DNA from: Oscillospiraceae bacterium | GTDB lineage: Bacteria > Bacillota > Clostridia > Oscillospirales > Oscillospiraceae | NCBI GenBank assembly: GCA_031288675.1 | Contig: JAITQY010000087.1 | Coordinates: 1-22,029, forward strand | Direction of reading: 5' to 3' | DNA length: 22,029 nt | Part shown: one piece after another, positions 1-5,557 of the stretch | Layout: the number at the start of each line of letters is the position of its first letter | Position numbering within the stretch: position 1 is the stretch's first letter | Notes under the pieces: generated by a model | The model's database searches: none | What the model saw: the letters and a program-made list of their open reading frames with translations, nothing else | Told to the model about the DNA's origin: nothing | Translations under genes and position numbers: made by a program

Positions 1-1347
1 CTCGAACTGCCACGCTTTGAGGTCATTGGTCGCATCGTTCATAGCAAAAGCACAGACTACAAGAATAGTACAGCCGAATACCCCGATTACTGCCATAACC
101 GAACGCGCCGGATTGCGGGAAGCATCACGGATATTCCATTGAGCGTTGAAGCCAAGTCTGCCCCATATCTTTGCTCTTTCCAGGAAACCGTGCTTAAATG
201 ATTTCGGAGTTTTTGACCGGAGGGTGTCAGCCGGAGTATCGCGGAGCAGCTTAGCGCAGGAATACCAACACACGGCGGTAGACAGCGCCACTATTGCCGC
301 CGCCATTAGTATAAACTCTGCCGAATACGCAGGTTTCCAAGTAGGTACTGTGTAGAATGCAGACATTGACGGATAGAACAATCTCGGCAGCGTTATGGGA
401 CCCGCAATAAGTCCGGTGACCGCACCGAGCAAAGTCAACCAAAACCCATAAGACACATAATGCCGCAGTATTGAGCCTTTTGTGAACCCCAATGCTTTTA
501 GAGTGCCGATTTGTATACGCTGATTATTTACAAGCCTTGTCATTGTAGTCATCATCGTTAAAAGCGCAATAAGCAGGAACACAACAGGGAAAACATCACC
601 CATCATCTTATGCTGGTCGAACTCCGCCGCGAAAGTAGATACGCTTGGATGGTCTTTGCGGGCAAGGTAAACTCTGTATTTTCCATCAAGGGCGGTATCA
701 ATATCCGCCTCTGAGGACTCACCTGTAATCATCATAGAGCTGTATGTAAACATCGCGGGAACAGGAAATGCTTTTTCGGACAGATACGCGAACCCGTGCA
801 GGGAAAAATCTTCTGTAACAGCATCGCTGTTGTATTCGTACACCTGCTCCGGGCTATATACAAGCCCTCTAATAGTTTTCTCGAATGTCATACCGCTGAC
901 GATTACTTTGAGCGTGTCGCCAACTGCAATTCCACGAGCATCCGCAAAGCGTTTAGATAACCATACGCCGTTAGCATCATCTATATCAAAAGGAAAGCCG
1001 TCAGTCAAGTACATAGCGGAAATTGTACTGCTCTCAACAAACATCAAATCAACTTTCGGAGTACCGTCAAGGTCTGCGACCGCGGTCATTTCAAGCCGCC
1101 GTTCCGCGCTGGTCACGCCTGGAACTGACAGAATAGCCTCAACTTGCCCGTCAGAAAATCCGTTGCCATACAGCCATACATCGGCAAGGTTGGTTTCGGC
1201 ATAGTAATCGTCCGCACTCTTTACCAAGCCGCGCCACTCGCCGCCAACCCCTGTGTATATATAGATTGCCAAAAACGCCATAAGGAATATTGAGAGGAAC
1301 TGAGTTTTGTGCCTCCCCATATCGCGGAGCATTTTTTTAGTCAGCAT
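1..1347 (-). CDS. FtsX-family ABC transporter permease, 3' end outside window
   Basis: The reading frame begins with ATG at 1347-1345, written as TAATG with the stop of the upstream ATPase gene, and stays open to the window edge (449 codons seen). A GAGGTG element lies 8 bases before the ATG. The N-terminus (MLTKKMLRDMGRHKTQFLS) leads into a first membrane segment at about residues 14-36. A soluble extracytoplasmic MacB-like domain follows, to about residue 245. Then comes an FtsX-type membrane block with the motif QRIQIGTLKALGF and several hydrophobic helices. Near the window edge a second FtsX unit seems to begin (NPARSVMAVIGVFGC), so the full protein is probably one of the large two-unit permeases of 700-800 residues. 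It should pair with the ATPase encoded just upstream and work in mechanotransmission or export rather than import. The substrate cannot be read from the sequence. Confidence 0.88.
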   Translation of the reverse strand, partial: MLTKKMLRDMGRHKTQFLSIFLMAFLAIYIYTGVGGEWRGLVKSADDYYAETNLADVWLYGNGFSDGQVEAILSVPGVTSAERRLEMTAVADLDGTPKVDLMFVESSTISAMYLTDGFPFDIDDANGVWLSKRFADARGIAVGDTLKVIVSGMTFEKTIRGLVYSPEQVYEYNSDAVTEDFSLHGFAYLSEKAFPVPAMFTYSSMMITGESSEADIDTALDGKYRVYLARKDHPSVSTFAAEFDQHKMMGDVFPVVFLLIALLTMMTTMTRLVNNQRIQIGTLKALGFTKGSILRHYVSYGFWLTLLGAVTGLIAGPITLPRLFYPSMSAFYTVPTWKPAYSAEFILMAAAIVALSTAVCWYSCAKLLRDTPADTLRSKTPKSFKHGFLERAKIWGRLGFNAQWNIRDASRNPARSVMAVIGVFGCTILVVCAFAMNDATNDLKAWQFE

Positions 1348-2057
1348 TACCAATTCACCTCACCGACTGCTTTTGGCTCAGAATTTTCCGTAATGCCGTG
1401 AATTTTGCCATTCCGGATGCGTATAACCTTATCGGCACAATCGGCGAGTACAGTGTTGTGGGTAACTATTATTACCGTTTTGCCATACTTGCGGCTCATC
1501 TCTTGGAGCATTGTCAGAACGATAATCCCTGTTTCGGAATCAAGCGCGCCTGTCGGCTCGTCGCACAACAGCATTGTCGGGTTCTTTGCTACCGCTCTGG
1601 CTATTGATACGCGCTGCTGCTCGCCGCCCGATAACTGTGCCGGAAACTGGTTTGCGTGATCGGCAAGCCTCACAAGCGATAATACTTCACCTGCATCCAG
1701 CGGGTTCTTGACAATTTTCTTGGTCAGCGCGATGTTTTCAATAGCAGTCAGCGTGGGTATCAGATTGTAGAACTGAAACACGAAGCCGACATTAGCGGCG
1801 CGGTATTCGGTTAGCTTATCGTCGTTAAGCCCCACTATATTCTGTCCGTCAACGATGATTTTTCCGCTTGTGGCAAAGTCCATACCGCCGAGCAGATTCA
1901 AGAGCGTTGATTTTCCCGCCCCGGAGGGACCGAGTATCACGACAAACTCGCCCTCGTTTATGCTGAAACTAACGCTGTTCAACGCTTTCAGAGTATGGTC
2001 GCCGTAACCATATTCCCGCGTGACATTCTCAAAGCGGATTATCTCCTGCTGGTTCAT
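1347..2057 (-). CDS. LolD/MacB-type ABC transporter ATP-binding protein
   Basis: A 236-residue ABC ATPase. It has Walker A GPSGAGKST at residues 43-51, the Q-loop segment FVFQFYNLIPTLTAIENI, signature LSGGEQQRVSIARAV, Walker B MLLCDEPTGALD and the switch histidine in IVTHN. The ATAN-type Q-loop region and short length place it with the LolD/FtsE/MacB ATPases that partner FtsX-like permeases. I chose the ATG at 2057-2055 because AAGGAGGG lies 7 bases upstream. The frame is open further upstream to 2132, but that ATG falls in the loop of a hairpin and has no ribosome binding site. A short stem (CCTTG/CAAGG, 2069-2083) touches the Shine-Dalgarno and could modulate initiation. The stop overlaps the permease start (TAATG), so the two are probably translationally coupled. 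Confidence 0.93.
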   Translation of the reverse strand: MNQQEIIRFENVTREYGYGDHTLKALNSVSFSINEGEFVVILGPSGAGKSTLLNLLGGMDFATSGKIIVDGQNIVGLNDDKLTEYRAANVGFVFQFYNLIPTLTAIENIALTKKIVKNPLDAGEVLSLVRLADHANQFPAQLSGGEQQRVSIARAVAKNPTMLLCDEPTGALDSETGIIVLTMLQEMSRKYGKTVIIVTHNTVLADCADKVIRIRNGKIHGITENSEPKAVGEVNW

Positions 2058-2110
2058 GTTTTTGCCCTCCTTGTATTGCAAGGCAGTTTTTATTTTTTGA
2101 AGCACAATCC

Positions 2111-2149
2111 ATCCCGCAGAGGCGGTCATCAAGACTGCCCCTGCGGGAT
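2111..2149 (-). other. Intercistronic RNA hairpin between lipoprotein and ATPase genes
   Basis: A 17-bp stem with two imperfect positions and a 5-base loop occupies most of the gap between the lipoprotein stop and the ATPase ribosome binding site (arms 2111-2127 and 2133-2149). No run of U follows it on either strand, so it is not a typical intrinsic terminator. It may stabilise or process the message, or act as a partial attenuator that lowers expression of the two ABC genes. Confidence 0.55.
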
Positions 2150-2155
2150 ATGACG

Positions 2156-3562
2156 TTATCTTATCCGCTCAAGACGTTCAGTTTCGCCGTAAACCCATTC
2201 GCCGGGTTCATCCATCGCAATTTCGGTTAAAACGAGAGTGCCGTCGCCCGAGTCCACAAATGAATACGCCTCAATGAAGTGCGCGTCGCCGAGCGTCATA
2301 TGCGCCGCGATTTTATCTCCGTAAACGGTATAAATGCCGGATGCCATTACCTGCTGATCGGCGGGCATTCCGTCGAGCGTGAACTTGCAGAAGCCGTCCG
2401 CATTGAACTCTTGCGTCCAAACTTCCACTTCCCGCGTTTTCACCGTGAACGTCCCCACAAACGGATTGGTAAGCACAAACGGCGTGTCCGTTGTCGTTAC
2501 CGCTGAACCCTCGACCCGTGTAAACGGTGCGGTATTACCGAGAATCATAGCTCCGTTCTCGTCCGTTTCAAACTCCGTCACGTTTATAGTGTTATTGTCA
2601 ATCACCTCGTAGGTATATGCCGCCGCGCCCTCGTAATCAAGCCACGTCACCTGAATGCCGTCGCGTACGATGTAGCCGCCGGAACCCTTACCGCCTTGCT
2701 CCGCTGGAACGCCTGACATTTCGTAGTCAAACGTGCCGTCCGGCTTGAAGTCAAAGGTTAGGGTTGTATTCGCGCTCGGGATTTCCGATTGCCACTTGCC
2801 GAGAAACGGATTGCTGAAATCAGCGAGATTGAAGCCGGCGGTTTCTGTTGTTTCTCCCGCTTCCAGGTTTTCTGTTACAAACAGGTCTATGCACGACTTA
2901 ACAAATTCATCGCTGCTGCCAACCGGAATCCCGGCAGCAAGCCAATATGCGTAGCTGCCGTCCATAAGATTCATTAGTGCATCTAAATCGCTGCCGTAAC
3001 GGAATTCGATATGATAGGTTGTTGCGGGCGTGTCTGCGGCAAACAGGAAGTAGGTGAACTCGCCTGCGTTCGCGTCGTCGGTTTTGTAAACCCGTACGTC
3101 CATCATACCGCCGAGAGCGTCATCCCCCTGATAGGTATATGTATGTGAGAATACCCCGTTACCGTCTAACGAACCGGAAATGACATTCCCTGCAAAGGTT
3201 AGCCTGTCAAAACCGTTGATAAAGTAGCAATCAAAGCGAGCGTTTTCGGGACTTGCTGAGTAGGTTTCAACCGCCTCCGCACCGTAAATTGTCGCCGTGC
3301 AAGAGGTTTTCAGAACCTCCGCATACATCGCGGCGTTTTCCTGACCGGCAACTGCGGCAATCTGTTCCAGCCAGTAGTCATCGTATTTTGAGCTATTCAG
3401 CACCGGGAACAGTTCTTCATATGTTCCGTCAAGCTCCTGCAGGAATACATCAGTCGCCGCAGGCGATTCCGTCATTGCCGCAGGGTCATCGTTGCTGTTC
3501 GCACAAGCGAACAGGGTCAAGCTCATTGCGAGCGCAAGGATAAGTACAAGTAGTTTTTTCAA
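2156..3562 (-). CDS. Secreted lipoprotein with two tandem C-terminal repeats
   Basis: A 468-residue lipoprotein. A type II signal peptide (MKKLLVLILALAMSLTLFAC) puts the lipidated cysteine at residue 20, so the protein should sit on the outer face of the membrane. The start is TTG at 3562-3560, supported by GGAGGG 8 bases upstream. Residues about 40-245 form a domain I do not recognise. The C-terminal part has two related units that begin NPFLGKW (residue 251) and NPFVGTF (residue 366). Each continues with an F-x-ADG/KPDG-type turn, a short G-Mp/GvPA-Q segment, a GxYxV strand and a W/Y-rich end. This resembles lipocalin-like beta-barrel repeats. The gene lies between the DUF2325-like gene and the ABC exporter genes in one leftward operon. 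It may be a ligand-binding or accessory protein for that transporter; this is inference. Confidence 0.85.
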   Translation of the reverse strand: MKKLLVLILALAMSLTLFACANSNDDPAAMTESPAATDVFLQELDGTYEELFPVLNSSKYDDYWLEQIAAVAGQENAAMYAEVLKTSCTATIYGAEAVETYSASPENARFDCYFINGFDRLTFAGNVISGSLDGNGVFSHTYTYQGDDALGGMMDVRVYKTDDANAGEFTYFLFAADTPATTYHIEFRYGSDLDALMNLMDGSYAYWLAAGIPVGSSDEFVKSCIDLFVTENLEAGETTETAGFNLADFSNPFLGKWQSEIPSANTTLTFDFKPDGTFDYEMSGVPAEQGGKGSGGYIVRDGIQVTWLDYEGAAAYTYEVIDNNTINVTEFETDENGAMILGNTAPFTRVEGSAVTTTDTPFVLTNPFVGTFTVKTREVEVWTQEFNADGFCKFTLDGMPADQQVMASGIYTVYGDKIAAHMTLGDAHFIEAYSFVDSGDGTLVLTEIAMDEPGEWVYGETERLERIR

Positions 3563-3581
3563 GGTTTCAGCCCTCCAATAA

Positions 3582-3815
3582 TTATTTTTGTTTCCGGCAA
3601 CGGTTGCCGCCGCCGGAACAGTTGCCGTTTTGACGTGAGTTCAGCATTACGTGCAGAACGCAGACACTGGCGCGATGTGATTGCATAAGCTCTATCCCGT
3701 ATTTGGCGGTATAAGCCCGAGCGGTTTTTGCCATAGTGTGCGCCTGCGCGTCACAGCCGTATTCGCGGTAGCTTCGGCACATTCGGTCGTGTTCTCCAAC
3801 TATTACTACGCTCAT
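3582..3815 (-). CDS. Miniature DUF2325-like protein with an apparent internal deletion
   Basis: A 77-residue protein. A good ribosome binding site (GGAGGG, 7 bases before ATG) lies in the gap after the flavodoxin gene. The N-terminus MSVVIVGEHDRM matches the typical start of DUF2325 proteins. The segment HTMAKTARAYTAKYGIEL followed by QSHRAS matches their C-terminal half, where the family usually has HKMV-KxA and a (R/x)SHSSS motif. The roughly 30-35 residues normally between these parts (an FTQM...FTNTVS-like stretch) are missing, with no stop or frameshift at the junction. The tail NCSGGGNRCRKQK is rich in Cys and basic residues. The function of DUF2325 proteins is unknown to me; I recall them beside flavodoxin and nitrogenase-like genes in anaerobes. 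It could be a decayed gene or a shortened functional form. Confidence 0.62.
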   Translation of the reverse strand: MSVVIVGEHDRMCRSYREYGCDAQAHTMAKTARAYTAKYGIELMQSHRASVCVLHVMLNSRQNGNCSGGGNRCRKQK

Positions 3816-3829
3816 TTGTATACCCTCCG

Positions 3830-4252
3830 CTATTTACATATCGCCGCGCCGAAGTCTTTGCATCTCTGTACATCATCGCCGTTTGGTTCTTCATTTACGA
3901 TTAGACTTTCGGCAGCGAGAACCGCGCCTGCCTTTTGCATACGAGCAGTCCAATCGCGCATCCACTCGCCGTCACCCCAGCCGTATGAGCCAAACAACGC
4001 GATTTTGCGTCCGGTCAATTTAGGTTCAATGTGAGCAATGAACGGCTCAAACTCATCCTCCTCCAAGACCTCTGCGCCCATTGCAGGGCAGCCTAACACA
4101 AGGATTTCGGACTCATTAGACTTCGGGTGGTCGAGCTTGCCGATCTCAGAGATATACACTTCAGCGCCCGCTCCCTGCGCTCCTTCGGCAATTAGCTTTG
4201 CCATCGTCTCTGTGTTTCCAGTTCCGCTCCAGTAGATAATGCTGATTTTCAT
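3830..4252 (-). CDS. Short-chain flavodoxin
   Basis: A 140-residue flavodoxin, the usual length for the short-chain class. The FMN phosphate-binding loop SGTGNT is at residues 9-14, after the first beta strand (MKISIIYW). The second isoalloxazine loop is LGCPAMGAEVLEEDEF, and the third is FGSYGWGDGEWM, both typical. It should be a cytosolic one-electron carrier working at low potential. AAGGAG lies 10 bases before the ATG. It is the first gene of the leftward operon. It is transcribed from a consensus promoter whose -10 lies inside a palindromic operator, and it is divergent from the NifH-like gene. This position makes it the best local candidate for electron donor to the NifH-like protein; that partnership is inference. 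Confidence 0.93.
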   Translation of the reverse strand: MKISIIYWSGTGNTETMAKLIAEGAQGAGAEVYISEIGKLDHPKSNESEILVLGCPAMGAEVLEEDEFEPFIAHIEPKLTGRKIALFGSYGWGDGEWMRDWTARMQKAGAVLAAESLIVNEEPNGDDVQRCKDFGAAICK

Positions 4253-4360
4253 AGCGAAAAAACTCCTTTTATGATAATTTTTTTGAATTAAGCTTATTTC
4301 AGTGGTCTTGCCGCCTCTGTTATTTGAATGGGCTGACTGAGTATGTGTATTGCGCGTGCC

Positions 4361-4376
4361 ATTAGTGAAAGCTAAT
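4361..4376. promoter_or_regulatory. Weaker operator copy in flavodoxin leader
   Basis: ATTAGTGAAAGCTAAT has the same 5-6-5 layout as the five stronger copies, with A/T at the outer positions. It lies inside the predicted leader of the flavodoxin message, 34 bases from the next copy. Confidence 0.45.
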
Positions 4377-4394
4377 TCAATGAACTTAAAAACG

Positions 4395-4431
4395 GTTAGT
4401 TTATACTAACTATTAGTTAGTATAAACTAAC
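4395..4431. promoter_or_regulatory. Paired palindromic operators overlapping flavodoxin promoter
   Basis: Two 16-bp sites, GTTAGTTTATACTAAC (4395-4410) and GTTAGTATAAACTAAC (4416-4431), are exact reverse complements of each other and are separated by 5 bases. Each is also a near-perfect palindrome. Their start-to-start spacing of 21 bases is two helical turns. The second site contains the -10 box of the leftward promoter, and the first lies at the predicted transcription start. This arrangement fits repression by a dimeric, perhaps cooperative, regulator. Regulator identity is open: the half-site GTTAG is shared with DtxR/IdeR boxes, but those have a much shorter gap, and MarR- or TetR-type regulators are equally possible. 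Confidence 0.85.
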
Positions 4432-4447
4432 GAAATCAATTTGTCAA
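4419..4447 (-). promoter_or_regulatory. Sigma-A promoter of the flavodoxin operon
   Basis: On the minus strand, TTGACA (4447-4442), a 17-base spacer and TATACT (4424-4419) form a near-perfect promoter. The expected start is near 4412, giving a leader of about 160 bases. The -10 box is embedded in an operator. Confidence 0.82.
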
Positions 4448-4517
4448 GAAAAATTTATGCTTCTGAACATTGAGTAGGTTTATAAAACGCCGGAAGAATA
4501 GAAAATTTAACTCAACC

Positions 4518-4543
4518 GTGCAAAATTATATTAATTTTTGCAC
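4518..4543. other. AT-rich hairpin midway between divergent promoters
   Basis: GTGCAAAATTA (4518-4528) pairs with TAATTTTTGCAC (4532-4543) with one bulged T and a 3-base loop. Neither predicted transcript from the adjacent promoters crosses it. It could be a second regulator site or a barrier between the divergent units. Confidence 0.4.
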
Positions 4544-4598
4544 TATTATGGCGTACTATTATCGGCGTGAGATGATGAATATTTATTAAAATTAACAC

Positions 4599-4627
4599 TT
4601 GACAAATACTCAAATTGATGCTAAACT
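4599..4627 (+). promoter_or_regulatory. Distal promoter P1 of nitrogenase-like operon
   Basis: TTGACA (4599-4604), a 17-base spacer and TAAACT (4622-4627). The predicted start, near 4634, lies directly before the operator at 4637. Confidence 0.65.
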
Positions 4628-4636
4628 TAGAACTCA

Positions 4637-4652
4637 GTTAGCGACATCTAAC
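4637..4652. promoter_or_regulatory. Operator just downstream of P1
   Basis: GTTAGCGACATCTAAC has the 5-6-5 palindrome layout and would cover the early transcribed region from P1. Confidence 0.75.
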
Positions 4653-4669
4653 CATAAAAATAGCTGTCG

Positions 4670-4685
4670 GTTAGTTGTGATTAAC
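4670..4685. promoter_or_regulatory. Operator just upstream of P2
   Basis: GTTAGTTGTGATTAAC has the same layout, with one half-site changed to TTAAC. It ends 6 bases before the -35 box of P2 and lies in the P1 leader. Confidence 0.65.
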
Positions 4686-4691
4686 TCACGC

Positions 4692-4721
4692 TTGACCCAA
4701 GATAGTTTCCATCGTTATATC
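4692..4721 (+). promoter_or_regulatory. Possible proximal promoter P2 of nitrogenase-like operon
   Basis: TTGACC (4692-4697) is followed after 18 bases by TATATC (4716-4721), or after 17 by TTATAT. It is weaker than P1, but it lies between two operators, with a predicted start near 4728. Confidence 0.5.
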
Positions 4722-4734
4722 ATAGCGGCGCAGA

Positions 4735-4750
4735 GTTAGCGGTCACTAAC
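4735..4750. promoter_or_regulatory. Operator just downstream of P2, before the NifH-like gene
   Basis: GTTAGCGGTCACTAAC has perfect GTTAG/CTAAC half-sites. It ends 30 bases before the NifH-like start codon and would block transcripts from both P1 and P2. Confidence 0.75.
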
Positions 4751-4780
4751 AATACTTTATCTTGAAGAAAGGTTTACTTA

Positions 4781-5557
4781 ATGGTTAAAATCGCAATTTA
4801 CGGCAAGGGCGGCATCGGCAAATCCACCGTATCGTCTAACTTATCGGCAGCGTTAGGAAAGCGTGTCCGCGTCATGCAAATCGGATGCGATCCCAAAGCG
4901 GACAGCACCGCGAATCTGCTCGGAGGACGCAAATGTCCGACAATTCTCTCGCAAATCGACGAGAGGGGTTCAGCCCTAACGCTGAGCGACATAGTATTTG
5001 AGGGATACAACGGCGTATTATGCGCCGAAGCGGGCGGACCGACGCCCGGCATAGGCTGTGCGGGATTGGGAATCATCGCCGCTTTCAAAAAGTTAGAGGA
5101 ACTTCACGCGTTCGATGTTTATAAGCCGGACGTCGTGATATACGACGTACTTGGCGACGTCGTATGCGGAGGATTCGCTATGCCGATTCGCGGCGGGTAC
5201 GCAGAACACGTGTTCATCGTGACTTCCGGTGAGAATATGGCGCTGTACGCAGCGGACAACATCGCAAGAGCGATTGCGAACTTCTCATCGCGCGGATACG
5301 CGAAATTGTCAGGTATTATACAAAACAGCCGCAGCATTGAAGACGAAAACGCTCGGGTGAACGAGCTTGCGCGTGAGATAAAGTCGGATATAATCGCGCG
5401 TATCCGGCGAAGCGGCGACGTTCAAACGGCTGAGGCTCAGGGCAAAACGGTAATTGAAGCTATACCGTACGGTGAAATCGGCGCGGAGTATATCGGATTA
5501 TCGGAAGCAATATCGCAGATTTGCGGAATCGGGAAAGGGGAATTGGTCTATGCATGA
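4781..5557 (+). CDS. NifH-like nitrogenase iron protein homologue (group IV type)
   Basis: A 258-residue P-loop ATPase of the NifH/BchL/CfbC superfamily, about 30 residues shorter than true NifH. Seen in the sequence: Walker A GKGGIGKS (residues 8-15), switch I IGCDPKADST (34-43), and the two cysteines expected to bind a [4Fe-4S] cluster between two subunits. These are C93 in GGPTPGIGCAGLGI and C129 in DVLGDVVCGGFAMP. The arginine that follows the first cysteine in NifH (CAGRG, the ADP-ribosylation site) is Leu96 here. That argues against a conventional, DRAT-regulated NifH. The role should be ATP-driven electron transfer to the two component-1-like proteins encoded next. GAAAGG lies before the ATG. 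The stop overlaps the start of the next gene by 8 bases. Confidence 0.93.
   Translation: MVKIAIYGKGGIGKSTVSSNLSAALGKRVRVMQIGCDPKADSTANLLGGRKCPTILSQIDERGSALTLSDIVFEGYNGVLCAEAGGPTPGIGCAGLGIIAAFKKLEELHAFDVYKPDVVIYDVLGDVVCGGFAMPIRGGYAEHVFIVTSGENMALYAADNIARAIANFSSRGYAKLSGIIQNSRSIEDENARVNELAREIKSDIIARIRRSGDVQTAEAQGKTVIEAIPYGEIGAEYIGLSEAISQICGIGKGELVYA

Larger units (their letters stand above)
4253..4780. promoter_or_regulatory. Shared divergent regulatory region between flavodoxin and nitrogenase-like operons
   Basis: A 528-base AT-rich gap without a credible gene. It holds one leftward promoter, two possible rightward promoters, five copies of a 16-bp palindrome (GTTAG-N6-CTAAC or TTAAC) and one weaker copy. 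It also has a separate AT-rich hairpin in the middle (4518-4543). The copies fall into two clusters, one beside each start of transcription, as expected for a repressor that controls both operons. Confidence 0.85.

Noticed and set aside
830..1204. A 124-residue plus-strand frame opposite the FtsX permease
   Set aside because: Ser/Thr-rich shadow without start signals; the minus-strand permease reads through it with clear family motifs.
2058..2132. Longer N-terminus for the LolD-type ATPase
   Set aside because: The extra 25 residues overlap a hairpin, lack a ribosome binding site and precede the normal start of the ABC domain.
4361..4750. Canonical DtxR/IdeR or Fur boxes
   Set aside because: The GTTAG/CTAAC half-sites resemble DtxR boxes, but the 6-base gap differs from the 1-base gap of the DtxR consensus, and no Fur-like GATAAT repeats are seen. 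The regulator was left open.
5454..5549. N-terminal extension of the NifD-like frame
   Set aside because: It lies fully inside the 3' part of the NifH-like gene, has no ribosome binding site, and the extra residues do not match the family; ATG at 5550 with AAAGGGG is better.
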